A stretch of DNA of 64,000 bases, from positions 1-64,000 of the forward strand of contig NZ_QJJM01000003.1 in assembly GCF_003201955.1 (NCBI RefSeq), in the 5' to 3' direction. Numbering within the stretch: the first letter of the stretch is position 1; the number at the start of each line of letters is the position of its first letter. Below, one piece after another: positions 1 through 8,619 of this stretch. The notes under the pieces are model-generated. The model searched no databases, was not told the DNA's origin, and was given only the letters and a program-made list of their open reading frames with translations. Position numbers and translations under genes: made by a program. The DNA is from Blastomonas natatoria. Lineage in GTDB: Bacteria; Pseudomonadota; Alphaproteobacteria; Sphingomonadales; Sphingomonadaceae.

Positions 1-38
1 CGGCCCCGGCGCGATCGTCTGATCTTCGGGCGAACCGA

Positions 39-968
39 CTAGCGCAGCATCGCTGCCGCAAGCGTCCGGCCCGAGACCCAGGCGCTCTCGATCCGGGGTC
101 CGACCAGCCAGTCGCCGCACACCCCCAGCCTCGATCCTTCATCCCACAGCAGCGTCCGGCCCGCCGCGCCCGACAGCGCGTAGCGCCAGCGATGCGCCTG
201 GACGACCACTGTGTCCGGAAGTGCAGATCGAGTGGCCCGCGCCAGATCCGTCATCAGCGCGGCGATCACATCGCCGGCCTCGTCTTCCAGATGCTCGGTC
301 GACCAGTCCGGCGACGCCTGGATCACCCAGCTTTCCGGCCCCGTGCGACCCGGCTTGGCGCTGTTGCGCGCGGCCCAGCCGATGGCGCCGTCATTGCGCA
401 GCACATCCGCCGCATGATCGACCCGATCGGCGAACGCCGCCATCACTGTCCAGCAAGGCTTCGACACGGTCTGCTCGGCGAGCGCTGCCCATTCGGGAGC
501 GTGCTCATCCAGCAGTGGCGCAACCTGTTCGGCCGGAACCGCGACGATTGCGGCATCGAAAATCTCGTCACCCTCGGCATGCGTCAGACGCCAGCCCGTG
601 CCTTCGCGCGCGATGCTTTCGATCCGGCAATTCCAGCGGACGTCATGCGGGGCAGCCTCGGCCTTGATGATGGCGTTCATTCCCGGCATACCAACCCAGG
701 CATTTTCATCCGCAGCCGGCCAGCGCGCGACGATGCCGTCCGCCTCCCAGCGTGTCACGGTTTCGGCAAAACCCGGATCGCGCACGGTGAAATATTGCGC
801 GCCATGATCGAAGAACGCCATTCCCTGTGGGGTTTCGGTGCGCCGCGTCGACATGCGGCCACCCGGTCCCCGCGCCTTGTCGAACAGGGTGATGGCATGA
901 CCTGCATCCGCCAGGTGCCGCGCGGCGGTCAGCCCGGCCAGACCCGCTCCGATAATCCCGATTTTCAT
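39..968 (-). CDS. NAD(P)/FAD-dependent amine oxidase-like (renalase-type) oxidoreductase
   Basis: A 309-residue flavoprotein. The N-terminus has a dinucleotide-binding fold with GAGLAGLTAA at residues 7-16, followed by the GGRMSTRR segment typical of renalase/amine-oxidase-like proteins. The C-terminus has the second FAD-contact region (GVCGDWLVGPRIESAW). No signal peptide or membrane segment is visible, so it is probably cytosolic. It ends 5 nt downstream of metW's stop in the same direction and probably shares the metX-metW transcript. The substrate is unknown; the family oxidises amines or reduced nicotinamide isomers, and nothing here fixes which. ATG start at 968. Confidence 0.85.
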   Translation of the reverse strand: MKIGIIGAGLAGLTAARHLADAGHAITLFDKARGPGGRMSTRRTETPQGMAFFDHGAQYFTVRDPGFAETVTRWEADGIVARWPAADENAWVGMPGMNAIIKAEAAPHDVRWNCRIESIAREGTGWRLTHAEGDEIFDAAIVAVPAEQVAPLLDEHAPEWAALAEQTVSKPCWTVMAAFADRVDHAADVLRNDGAIGWAARNSAKPGRTGPESWVIQASPDWSTEHLEDEAGDVIAALMTDLARATRSALPDTVVVQAHRWRYALSGAAGRTLLWDEGSRLGVCGDWLVGPRIESAWVSGRTLAAAMLR

Positions 969-972
969 CGTT

Positions 973-1563
973 TCAGCGCCTCAACAGGAAGACCGCGTGT
1001 TCGGCCAGCAGATTGGCCATGCCGCGCGCGGTGGGCTTGCCGCCCGAAAGGAACCACTCGCCATCGCAGGTCCAGCCGCGCGATGCGATGAGATCCCGGA
1101 AATCGTCAATGCTGACGTGATGGATATTGGGCGTGTCGTACCAGCTTTCGGGCAGCAGCCGGGTGACTGGCATCCTGCCCTGCGTGAGCAGTGACAGGCG
1201 GATGCGCCAATGGGCGAAATTGGGGAAGCTGACGAACGCCTGCCGCCCGATCCGCAGCAGTTCCTCCAGCACCAGATGCGGCGCACGCGTCGTCTGCAGC
1301 GTCTGGCTGAGAATCGCATAGTCGACACTGTCCGAAGGATAATCGGCAAGATCGGTGTCGGCATCGCCCTGGATGACCGAAAGCCCGCGCGTCACCGCCG
1401 CGCTGACATTGGTAGGGTTCAGCTCCAGCCCGCGTGCGCTGACCCCGGCCCTGTCGCGCAGCGCCGCCATCAGCGCACCATCGCCGCAACCGACATCGAG
1501 CACGCGCGCGCCGGCGGTCACATTCTCGGCAATGATCTGAAGGTCGGGGCGCAATGCGCTCAT
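973..1563 (-). CDS. metW: Methionine biosynthesis protein MetW
   Basis: 196 residues with a class I SAM-methyltransferase fold; the glycine-rich motif [11 protein letters not shown] lies near residues 21-31. MetW proteins accompany MetX in many proteobacteria and are thought to assist homoserine acylation rather than act as a classical methyltransferase. Its ATG overlaps the metX stop by 4 nt (ATGA), so the pair is translationally coupled. Identification rests on family resemblance plus this adjacency, which together are strong. Confidence 0.95.
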   Translation of the reverse strand: MSALRPDLQIIAENVTAGARVLDVGCGDGALMAALRDRAGVSARGLELNPTNVSAAVTRGLSVIQGDADTDLADYPSDSVDYAILSQTLQTTRAPHLVLEELLRIGRQAFVSFPNFAHWRIRLSLLTQGRMPVTRLLPESWYDTPNIHHVSIDDFRDLIASRGWTCDGEWFLSGGKPTARGMANLLAEHAVFLLRR

Positions 1564-2729
1564 GGATTGGCCCCGGCGCGAAGGAAGCCATCGACGATCC
1601 GGTTCATTTCGGGGCAGTCGAGCAGGAAGGCATCATGGCCGAAGGGTGAGGACAGCTCGACGAAGCTGACCTCTGCGCCTGCGGCATTGAGCGCGTGGAC
1701 GATACGGCGCGATTCTGCAGTGGGATAGAGCCAGTCGGTATCGAAGCTGATCAGGCAGAAGCGCGTCTTCGTGCCCATGAAGGCATTGGCCAGCACGCCG
1801 TCATAGGGCTCGGCAAGGTCGAAATAGTCCATCGCGCGGGTAATGTAGAGATAGCTGTTGGCGTCGAACCGGTCGACAAAGCTGATGCCCTGGTGACGCA
1901 GATAGCTCTGGATCTGGAAATCCGCATCGAAGCCGAAGCCGCTGCCGCTGCAGTCCTGGCTGGCACCCTGGCCACTGCGATCCTGCAAGCGGCGCCCGAA
2001 TTTCTCGGTCAGCCCCGCCTCGGACAGATAGGTGATATGCGCCGCCATGCGCGCCACGGCCAGGCCCGATGCCGGAACGTCGCCATCGGCATAATAGGCG
2101 CCCTTGCGCCAGCGCGGATCGGCCATGATCGCCTGACGACCGACCTCGTGAAACGCGATATTCTGTGCCGAATGGCGCGCGGTCGAGGCGATGACCAGAG
2201 CCGCGCGCACCCGATCGGGATAGAGCACCGGCCAGCTGATCGCCTGCATGCCCCCCATCGACCCGCCGATCACGGCGGACAGCACCGGAATACCGAGATA
2301 ATCGAGCAGCAGCGCCTGCGCGCGGACCATGTCTGCGATCGAGAGGACCGGAAAGTCCATGCCCCAGGGCTCGCCCGTGGCGGGGTTGACCGTCGCCGGG
2401 CCCGACGAACCCATGCAGCTGCCGATCACATTGGCGCAGATGATGAAGTCGCGCGCCGGATCGACCGGCTTGCCTTCCCCCACCAGCCGCTGCCACCAGC
2501 CAGGCTTGCCGGTGATCGGGTGGGTCGAGGCGACATACTGGTCCCCGGTCAGCGCATGGCAAATCAGGATCGCGTTGCTCTTGTCGGCATTGAGCGCGCC
2601 ATAGGTTTCATAGGCGATCTGCACCGGCGCAAGCGCCGCTCCGCAATCGAGCGGCAACGGCCCGAGCAGCGTGATCCGCCGGTCGAGACCGAAGCGTTCG
2701 TCAAGAAGAGGGGCAGATGCACTCGCCAT
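1560..2729 (-). CDS. metX: Homoserine O-acyltransferase MetX
   Basis: An alpha/beta-hydrolase-fold acyltransferase of the methionine pathway that acylates homoserine using acetyl-CoA (possibly succinyl-CoA). The nucleophile elbow GGSMGGMQ places the catalytic Ser near residue 157; the Asp lies in FDTDWLYP near 332 and the His in PFGHDAF near 365. I chose the ATG at 2729 (389 aa); a TTG at 2750 would add seven residues (an IPPP-rich stretch), and neither start has a clear ribosome site. Downstream, metW overlaps by 4 nt. No SAM riboswitch is recognisable in the 72 bp between this start and the upstream cupin gene. Acyl-donor specificity cannot be read with confidence. Confidence 0.93.
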   Translation of the reverse strand: MASASAPLLDERFGLDRRITLLGPLPLDCGAALAPVQIAYETYGALNADKSNAILICHALTGDQYVASTHPITGKPGWWQRLVGEGKPVDPARDFIICANVIGSCMGSSGPATVNPATGEPWGMDFPVLSIADMVRAQALLLDYLGIPVLSAVIGGSMGGMQAISWPVLYPDRVRAALVIASTARHSAQNIAFHEVGRQAIMADPRWRKGAYYADGDVPASGLAVARMAAHITYLSEAGLTEKFGRRLQDRSGQGASQDCSGSGFGFDADFQIQSYLRHQGISFVDRFDANSYLYITRAMDYFDLAEPYDGVLANAFMGTKTRFCLISFDTDWLYPTAESRRIVHALNAAGAEVSFVELSSPFGHDAFLLDCPEMNRIVDGFLRAGANP

Positions 2730-2801
2730 GGGCGGCGGGATTGGCGGCAAGCCGTGCGGCTGTCAATGGGTGACGAGGAAGAGCGGCGGCCCCGACGCGC
2801 C

Positions 2802-3197
2802 TCATCGTGCGCGGTGTACGGTCCCCATGCCTGCGGTGATGAACAAGGCCGTCGCCTCGCCGGCGACATCTGCCGTGTGCCAGACGCCGGGCGGGTTGAT
2901 CGCATAGTCGCCGGGGCCAAGCTCCAGCGTCCTCACCGATCCGTCGGCTGCTTCCTGGTGCAGCGTCATATGGCCCGCTAGGCACAGCACCATTTCATCG
3001 CCGTTCGGGTGCATTTCCCACATCGTCCATGGCTCGTTGAAGGTGAACTGGGAAACCAGCCGCCCTTCCGCGCCGTCACTGGCGGTCCGCGCTTCATAAT
3101 CGGCATACCATTGCATGCCGGTCATCGCAGATTGCGGCAGCGCGCGTGCATCCAAGCCCAGATGCACAGGGGCGGTGTGGATCGAGTGGACCGTCAT
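2802..3197 (-). CDS. Cupin-domain protein
   Basis: A 131-residue single-domain cupin. The first cupin motif is visible around HPNGDEMVLCLAGHM and the second around GPGDYAINPPGVWHTADV, giving the His and Glu ligands expected for a metal-binding beta-barrel. The ATG at 3197 is preceded by AGGGAGC at proper spacing, so longer in-frame extensions upstream are unlikely. The gene lies 26 bp after the VOC gene and upstream of metX in one orientation. Substrate unknown; it could be a small-molecule-binding or dioxygenase/isomerase-type cupin. Confidence 0.8.
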   Translation of the reverse strand: MTVHSIHTAPVHLGLDARALPQSAMTGMQWYADYEARTASDGAEGRLVSQFTFNEPWTMWEMHPNGDEMVLCLAGHMTLHQEAADGSVRTLELGPGDYAINPPGVWHTADVAGEATALFITAGMGTVHRAR

Positions 3198-3223
3198 CAA
3201 CAGGCTCCCTTTGCGCCGGATCT

Positions 3224-3622
3224 TCAACCTGAAAAGAAGTTCAGCTCCAGCAATACGCCATTGGGGTCGAGCGTGAACAGCTGCCGCAGGCCATTGGCCT
3301 TGACCTCGCTGGCCGAATATTGCGCACCGCGGGCCTTCAGTTTCGCTTCCACGGCGTCGAAACCCTGGCAGCGGAAGGCGATATGGTGAATCGAACCGGT
3401 GGGGCCGGACACTATTTCGCGGTCGAAGCGACGAGGGCAATCGACGCTGTTGATGTGGATGACCGCCTGGCCGTTGCGGTCATAGGCCCAGCGCGCATTC
3501 TCGGGCGTCAGCGGCGGCGGGGCCAGCCGGATGTCGAGATCTAGCAGTTCTGCATAAAACTGCGCCGTGCCCATGAGGTCATCGGCAACGATATTGACAT
3601 GGTCCAGCCGCTCGACGGTCAT
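3224..3622 (-). CDS. VOC-family (glyoxalase-like) protein
   Basis: 132 residues with two beta-alpha-beta-beta-beta modules of the vicinal-oxygen-chelate superfamily: MTVERLDHVNIVADDL at the N-terminus (metal-ligand His at position 8) and a second module ending LFTDPNG-like (LFTLDPNGVLLELNFF), where a Glu is the expected ligand. I prefer the ATG at 3622 over a GTG one codon upstream. It starts 4 nt after hemF's stop, suggesting co-transcription. The reaction is unknown; the family includes glyoxalases, extradiol dioxygenases and resistance proteins. Confidence 0.8.
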   Translation of the reverse strand: MTVERLDHVNIVADDLMGTAQFYAELLDLDIRLAPPPLTPENARWAYDRNGQAVIHINSVDCPRRFDREIVSGPTGSIHHIAFRCQGFDAVEAKLKARGAQYSASEVKANGLRQLFTLDPNGVLLELNFFSG

Positions 3623-3626
3623 CACG

Positions 3627-4481
3627 TCATTCCCACACTGCTTCAGGTGGCAGGCTCATCAGGATCGCGTCGATATTGCCGCCGGTCTTGAGGCCGAACA
3701 ATGTCCCCCGGTCATGGATCAGGTTGAATTCGGCATAGCGGCCGCGCCAGACCAGCTGCTGGTGCTTTTCTGCCGGCGAAAATTCCTGACCCATGCGGCG
3801 GCGGACCAAAGCGGGGAAAATGTCGAGAAACGCGCGGCCGACATCCTGCGTGAAGGAAAAATTGGCGTCGAACGCCGCCTCGTCCGGGCACTCCAGGTGA
3901 TCGTAGAAAATGCCGCCCACGCCGCGGTGCACGCCTCTGTGGGGGATGTAGAAATAGTCGTCCGCCCATGCTTTGAACTTCGCGTGATAGTCCGGATTGT
4001 GCTTGTCGCACGCGGCCTGCATCCGGGCGTGAAAATCATCCGTATCTTGCGCGTAAGGCAAAGGTGGGTTGAGATCGGCTCCACCGCCGAACCATGCCTT
4101 GGTGGTCACAAGAAAACGGGTGTTCATATGCACCGCAGGCACGTGCGGATTCGACATATGGGCGACCAGGCTTATTCCGGTCGCAAAGAAGCGCGGGTCA
4201 TCGCCCGCGCCGTGGATCGATTTGGCGAACTCCTCGCTGAACCGGCCCTCGACGGTCGACACGTTGACGCCTGCCTTTTCGAAGACCTTGCCCTTGATAA
4301 GCCCGCGCACGCCGCCACCGCCCGGCGATCCGTCCGCCTCGGTCCGCTCCCAGGGGGTGTATTCGAAGCTCGCGTCGCTGCCCGCTTCGCGCTCGATCGC
4401 AGTGAACTCGGCGCAGATCGCATCGCGCAGGCTTTCGAACCAGGCGCGGGCCTTTGGCTTGTGTTCGGTCCAGTCAGTCAT
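3627..4481 (-). CDS. hemF: Oxygen-dependent coproporphyrinogen III oxidase
   Basis: HemF performs the aerobic oxidative decarboxylation of coproporphyrinogen III to protoporphyrinogen IX in haem synthesis. Family signatures are abundant: the GSPGGGGVRGLIKG region, GGGADLNPPLPY, and YFYIPHRGVHRGVGGIFYDH (20 residues) near the middle. At 284 residues it matches the usual length. I choose the ATG at 4481, which has AAAAGGGGAG just upstream; an extension to a TTG at 4508 would abut the trmL stop and lacks a ribosome site. It follows trmL in the same orientation with a short gap. Confidence 0.96.
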   Translation of the reverse strand: MTDWTEHKPKARAWFESLRDAICAEFTAIEREAGSDASFEYTPWERTEADGSPGGGGVRGLIKGKVFEKAGVNVSTVEGRFSEEFAKSIHGAGDDPRFFATGISLVAHMSNPHVPAVHMNTRFLVTTKAWFGGGADLNPPLPYAQDTDDFHARMQAACDKHNPDYHAKFKAWADDYFYIPHRGVHRGVGGIFYDHLECPDEAAFDANFSFTQDVGRAFLDIFPALVRRRMGQEFSPAEKHQQLVWRGRYAEFNLIHDRGTLFGLKTGGNIDAILMSLPPEAVWE

Positions 4482-4508
4482 CGCGCTCCCCTTTTCGGTG
4501 ATGGCCAA

Positions 4509-4970
4509 TCACGCCTCACCCAGTCTTCGTGTCTGCCGCAGTGCTTCGCCCAGCGCAATGCCGGTGGCCACCGATATGTTCAGCGATCGGACACCCGGCG
4601 TCATCGGAATGGTCGTCTGAAGGTCGCAGGCATCGCGCACGTGATCCGGAACGCCGGCGCTTTCAGAGCCCATCAGCAGGATGTCGTTGTCTTGAAATGC
4701 GGTGCGATAGATGCTGTGCGAAGCCTTGCTGCTCATCAGCACGAGCCGTGCGCCGCTGTCGCGCACAAACGCCTGAAAGCTCGGCCAGTCGGTGTGGCGG
4801 GTCATCGCGGCCAGCGGGCCATAATCCATCGCCGCCCGCTTCAGCCGCTTGTCGTCGAACACGAAACCGCACGGCTCGATGATTTCGACCGGAACCCCCA
4901 TGCATGCAGCCAGCCGCAGGATGGCACCGACATTCCCGGCAATTTCAGGTTGGTACAGGGCAATCCGCAT
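4509..4970 (-). CDS. trmL: tRNA (cytidine(34)-2'-O)-methyltransferase
   Basis: A 153-residue SPOUT-class methyltransferase that 2'-O-methylates the wobble base of certain leucine tRNAs. The N-terminal MRIALYQPEIAGNVGAILR and the C-terminal knot GVRSLNISVATGIALGEAL are characteristic of TrmL. It is the first gene of a minus-strand run (trmL, hemF, VOC, cupin, metX, metW, FAD oxidoreductase) and diverges from petABC across a 253-bp intergenic region. Confidence 0.94.
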   Translation of the reverse strand: MRIALYQPEIAGNVGAILRLAACMGVPVEIIEPCGFVFDDKRLKRAAMDYGPLAAMTRHTDWPSFQAFVRDSGARLVLMSSKASHSIYRTAFQDNDILLMGSESAGVPDHVRDACDLQTTIPMTPGVRSLNISVATGIALGEALRQTRRLGEA

Positions 4971-5223
4971 CGTGCCTTCATAGCGCGTGCGTCGCGGCTG
5001 TCACCGGGGGCGGAGGCCCGGAAGGAAAAAATGGTTGATGACAGGGGCATGATAGATGGCCGCTATGCAGCAAAGCCCCAATTTCCTTGTTGGCAAGATG
5101 ACGATTTTGCGTCTATCTGGCGCGCAATCATGCGGACGGGCCAGGGGCAAAGCCGTGCCATGCCGCTTCCTACATCGATAATAAACGTATCCTTTTCAAT
5201 AACTTGAGGGTCAGGTTAGCGAC

Positions 5224-5796
5224 ATGGCAGAACAAGTCACGATGAATCAGGATGGCACCGCTGCCGTCGAATCCGATGGCGTCCGCCGCCGCGATTTCAT
5301 CAATATCGCCGCCGTCAGCTTTGCTGGCGTGGGTGGTGCCACCGTGCTCATCCCGCTGATCACGCAGATGGCGCCCAGCAAGGACGTGCTCGCGCTGTCC
5401 TCGACCGAAGTCGACATTTCGGCGGTGCAACCCGGTCAGGCGATCAAGACCGTGTTTCGAAAACAGCCCGTGTTCATCCGCAACCTGACGCCCGCGGAAA
5501 TCGCTGCGGCGGACAAGGTGCCGGTGGATTCGCTGCGCGACCCGCAGACTCTGGAAGAGCGCACCGTCGACGGCAAGACCAACTGGCTGGTCACGCTGGG
5601 CGTCTGCACCCATCTGGGTTGCGTGCCGCTGGGCGCAGCGCAGGGTGAGGTAAAGGGCGAATTCGGCGGCTATTTCTGCCCGTGCCATGGTTCGCACTAT
5701 GATACCGCCGGCCGCATCCGCAAGGGTCCGGCGCCGGCCAACCTTGAAGTGCCGGAATTCGCGTTCCTGTCAGATACTGTCATCAAGATCGGTTGA
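5224..5796 (+). CDS. petA: Ubiquinol-cytochrome c reductase Rieske iron-sulfur subunit
   Basis: The 190-residue Rieske protein of the cytochrome bc1 complex, transferring electrons from ubiquinol to cytochrome c1 on the periplasmic side. The N-terminus has a Tat-type anchor (VRRRDF followed by a hydrophobic helix). The [2Fe-2S] ligands are in CTHLGC and CPCHGSHYD near residues 137-142 and 157-165. It is first in a petABC operon; petB starts 12 nt after its stop, with GAGGAG between them. Confidence 0.97.
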   Translation: MAEQVTMNQDGTAAVESDGVRRRDFINIAAVSFAGVGGATVLIPLITQMAPSKDVLALSSTEVDISAVQPGQAIKTVFRKQPVFIRNLTPAEIAAADKVPVDSLRDPQTLEERTVDGKTNWLVTLGVCTHLGCVPLGAAQGEVKGEFGGYFCPCHGSHYDTAGRIRKGPAPANLEVPEFAFLSDTVIKIG

Positions 5797-5808
5797 GGAG
5801 CATAAGAG

Positions 5809-7104
5809 ATGAGCTTTTCCTGGGCCAAGCACTACGAACCGAAGTCCGATCTGACCAAATGGCTGGATGAGCGCCTGCCGCTCCCCCGTCTGGTCTACGG
5901 CGCCATCGGCGGCGGCTATCCTGTGCCGCGCAACCTCAACTATTTCTGGAATTTCGGCGTGCTCGCCGGGATCGCCCTGACGATCCAGATCGTCACCGGC
6001 ATCATCATGGCGATGCACTATGCGCCCAACGCGCTGGTCGCCTTCGATTCCACCGAGCACATCATGCGCGACGTGAACTGGGGCTGGATGCTGCGCTATG
6101 CGCACGCCAACGGCGCCAGCTTCTTCTTCATCGTCGTCTACATCCACATCTTTCGCGGCCTCTATTTCAGCTCTTACAAGGCGCCGCGCGAAATGATCTG
6201 GCTGCTCGGCCTGGTCATCTTCCTGCTGATGATGGCGACCGCCTTCATGGGCTATGTGCTTCCCTGGGGTCAGATGAGCTTCTGGGGTGCCAAGGTGATC
6301 ACCGGCCTGTTCGGCGCGATCCCGCTGGTCGGCGAGCCGATCCAGCAGTGGCTGCTGGGCGGATTTGCGCCTGACAATGCTGCGCTGAACCGCTTCTTCT
6401 CGCTGCACTATCTGCTGCCGTTCGTCATTGCCGGTGTCGTCATCCTGCACATCTGGGCGCTGCACATTCCCGGTTCGTCGAACCCGACCGGCGTGGAAGT
6501 GAAGCAGGAATCGGACACCGTGCCGTTCCACCCCTATTACACGGCAAAGGACGGTTTCGGCCTGGGCGTGTTCCTGATCCTGTTCTGCTCGGTGCTGTTC
6601 TTCGCGCCGAACGCGCTGGGTCACCCGGACAACTACATCCCCGCCAACCCGCTCTCGACCCCGGCGCACATCGTTCCCGAATGGTATTTCTGGCCGTTCT
6701 ACGCGATCCTGCGCGCCTTCACCTTCGACTTCTTCATCGTGCCGGCCAAGCTGCTCGGTGTGCTGGCGATGTTCGCATCGATCCTGCTGCTGTTCTTCCT
6801 GCCCTGGCTCGATCGTTCGCCCGTCCGTTCGGGCAACTATCGCCCGCTTTTCCGCACCTTCTTCATCATCCTGGTGCTGGACGTGCTGCTGCTCGGCTAT
6901 CTGGGCGGTGCACCGGCTGAAGAACCCTATGTGATGCTCAGCCAGCTGGCTTCGGCTTATTATTTCGCACACTTCCTGATCATCCTGCCGATCATCTCGA
7001 AGATCGAAAAGCCCAAGCCGCTGCCCTTCTCGATCACGGAAAGCGTGCTCGGCAAGGCCAGCTCCGGCACGGCAGGCGGCCCTGTGCTGCAGCCGGCCGA
7101 ATAA
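5809..7104 (+). CDS. petB: Cytochrome b subunit of the bc1 complex
   Basis: A 431-residue integral membrane protein with about eight hydrophobic helices. It carries the two b-type haems and the Qo/Qi sites. The Qo-site motif PEWY is present in [15 protein letters not shown], and haem-ligand His residues fall in the second and fourth helices. Length fits an intact bacterial cytochrome b without fusion to cytochrome c1. It sits between petA and petC in the same operon. Confidence 0.97.
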   Translation: MSFSWAKHYEPKSDLTKWLDERLPLPRLVYGAIGGGYPVPRNLNYFWNFGVLAGIALTIQIVTGIIMAMHYAPNALVAFDSTEHIMRDVNWGWMLRYAHANGASFFFIVVYIHIFRGLYFSSYKAPREMIWLLGLVIFLLMMATAFMGYVLPWGQMSFWGAKVITGLFGAIPLVGEPIQQWLLGGFAPDNAALNRFFSLHYLLPFVIAGVVILHIWALHIPGSSNPTGVEVKQESDTVPFHPYYTAKDGFGLGVFLILFCSVLFFAPNALGHPDNYIPANPLSTPAHIVPEWYFWPFYAILRAFTFDFFIVPAKLLGVLAMFASILLLFFLPWLDRSPVRSGNYRPLFRTFFIILVLDVLLLGYLGGAPAEEPYVMLSQLASAYYFAHFLIILPIISKIEKPKPLPFSITESVLGKASSGTAGGPVLQPAE

Positions 7105-7134
7105 GCCCAGACGCTAAAAGGAAAGTCATTCGAC

Positions 7135-7977
7135 ATGATTCGCATTGGTGCATTTTTGGTCGGGCTGTTCTTCAGCGGCTGGCTGCTGGTCTCCTTCGGT
7201 GTCGGTGCGGCCGCCTATATCAGCGAGCCGCCCCAGCCGACGGCAGAGCATGAATTCCACCTCCACCCCAAGAAGCTGGCGCTGAGCAGTGATGGCCCGA
7301 TGGGCAAGTTCGATCGTCAGCAGCTGCAGCGCGGCTTCCAGGTCTACAAGGAAGTCTGCTCGGCCTGCCACTCGATGCGTCTGGTCGCGTTCCGCAACCT
7401 GACCGAGCTTGGCTATACCGAAGACGAAGTGAAGGCGATCGCTGCCAACTGGCCGACCCAGACGCCGTCGATCGACCCGGCCACGGGCGAGCCGACCACG
7501 CGTCCGTCGATCGCTTCGGATTACATCCCCTCGCCGCACGCGAACGAAACTGCAGCGCGCGCCGCCAATAACAACGCCCTGCCGCCTGATCTTTCGCTGA
7601 TCACCAAGGCGCGTCACGGCGGTGCGGCCTATGTCTATTCGCTGCTCACCGGTTATCAGGAGCCGCCGGCGGAACTCGCCAAGAAGTTCCCCGACGCGAT
7701 GCCGGGACCGGGCCTCAACTACAATCCGTACTTCGCGAACCTGAACATCGCGATGGCCAACCCCCTGGGCAGCGACGGCATCGTCACCTATTCGGACGGC
7801 ACCAACGCCACCCGCGAACAGATGGCCAAGGACGTCGCCGCGTTCCTGGTGTGGACCGCCGAGCCCACGCTCGAAAAGCGCCACCAGACCGGCTGGGCCG
7901 TGCTGATCTTCCTGATCATCGCGACGGGGCTGGGCTATATGGCCTATCGCAACGTCTGGGCAGGCGTGAAGCACTGA
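7135..7977 (+). CDS. petC: Cytochrome c1 subunit of the bc1 complex
   Basis: 280 residues. The c-type haem site CSACH lies near residue 75, the probable axial Met is in the NLNIAMANPL region, and a C-terminal helix (WAVLIFLIIATGLGYMAY) anchors the protein with its haem domain in the periplasm. The N-terminal hydrophobic stretch acts as a signal. AAAGGAAAG lies upstream of the ATG. Last gene of the petABC operon, followed by a strong GC-rich stem-loop. Confidence 0.97.
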   Translation: MIRIGAFLVGLFFSGWLLVSFGVGAAAYISEPPQPTAEHEFHLHPKKLALSSDGPMGKFDRQQLQRGFQVYKEVCSACHSMRLVAFRNLTELGYTEDEVKAIAANWPTQTPSIDPATGEPTTRPSIASDYIPSPHANETAARAANNNALPPDLSLITKARHGGAAYVYSLLTGYQEPPAELAKKFPDAMPGPGLNYNPYFANLNIAMANPLGSDGIVTYSDGTNATREQMAKDVAAFLVWTAEPTLEKRHQTGWAVLIFLIIATGLGYMAYRNVWAGVKH

Positions 7978-8008
7978 GCTTTACGACGCTTCGAACCACT
8001 GACAACCG

Positions 8009-8042
8009 ATCCGGCCCGGCAGCGCAAGCTTCCGGGCCGGAT
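8009..8042 (+). terminator. Stem-loop after petC
   Basis: Arms ATCCGGCCCGG and CCGGGCCGGAT pair perfectly over 11 bp around a 12-nt loop, 31 nt after the petC stop. The following bases are TGCGTTTG, so the U-tract is weak. Most likely the transcription end of petABC. Confidence 0.6.
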
Positions 8043-8076
8043 TGCGTTTGGGGGTGTGCGATCAGCGCGCCACGTT

Positions 8077-8150
8077 CCCCTCTCCCCTCGAGGGAGAGGG
8101 TTGCGAAGCCTTATGAGCGCAGCGAATTAGGCGAAGCTGGGAGAGGGGGC
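8077..8150. repeat. Palindromic element, family E copy 1
   Basis: The ends CCCCTCTCCC and GGGAGAGGG are inverted, with an inner segment resembling the element at 49921-50070. It is a short non-coding repeat between petC and the next gene. Confidence 0.65.
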
Positions 8151-8297
8151 CGTGCACGCACGCGGCCGTAATAGCGAGGTCTTCGACAGGCTCAGGCTGA
8201 GCGGTGGTGGGGCGGTTCAGAACCTAAACTGGCCGAGACTTGCCATTCTGCCTGTGACGCTGTTGCGGATATTGGCGCATTCTGCCAATTTGAATCA

Positions 8298-8600
8298 ATG
8301 TTTGAAGACGAGATCGTCGAGAAGTTGCGCCGCCTTGAGGTGACTGATTGTCACCAAGAGCGCAACTCTCTCGCATTGGAGCTTTCTGATACAAAAGACC
8401 CCCGGCTTTTTGATTCACTCGTCAGGCTGATCCAGCGACCTGAACTCTTGAACAATCGCGGCACGCTGCTGTATTGCCTCGAAAACTACGATTGTTCGTC
8501 AATCGTCGATCTGCTGGTACATCTCGTTGAGACCGGAAATTTTGAAGTGTCAGCAGCGGCGGAGATCATCTTGGACGAGCAGCGGCTTCGCCAACCGTAA
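8298..8600 (+). CDS. Small HEAT-repeat-like hypothetical protein
   Basis: 100 residues, predicted all-helical, with repeated helix pairs (DPRLFDSLVRLIQRPEL, then SSIVDLLVHLVE) reminiscent of HEAT/armadillo repeats and ending in LDEQRLRQP. Base composition is clearly less GC-rich than the neighbours, which suggests acquisition from elsewhere or a fast-evolving gene. It stands alone between repeats and a convergent penicillin-binding protein. No ribosome site is obvious. HEAT-like proteins often mediate protein contacts or act as immunity proteins, but no function is assignable. Confidence 0.5.
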   Translation: MFEDEIVEKLRRLEVTDCHQERNSLALELSDTKDPRLFDSLVRLIQRPELLNNRGTLLYCLENYDCSSIVDLLVHLVETGNFEVSAAAEIILDEQRLRQP

Positions 8601-8619
8601 TACGCCCTCCGCACCCAGC

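Larger units (their letters stand above)
7978..8297. other. Intergenic region after petC
   Basis: 320 bp without a supportable gene. It holds the petC stem-loop (8009-8042), a family E palindrome (8077-8150) and a further repeat-like segment near 8177-8203 (TTCGACAGGCTCAGGCTGAG), which resembles half of another dispersed sphingomonad palindrome. The DNA just before 8298 is noticeably more AT-rich. Confidence 0.6.
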
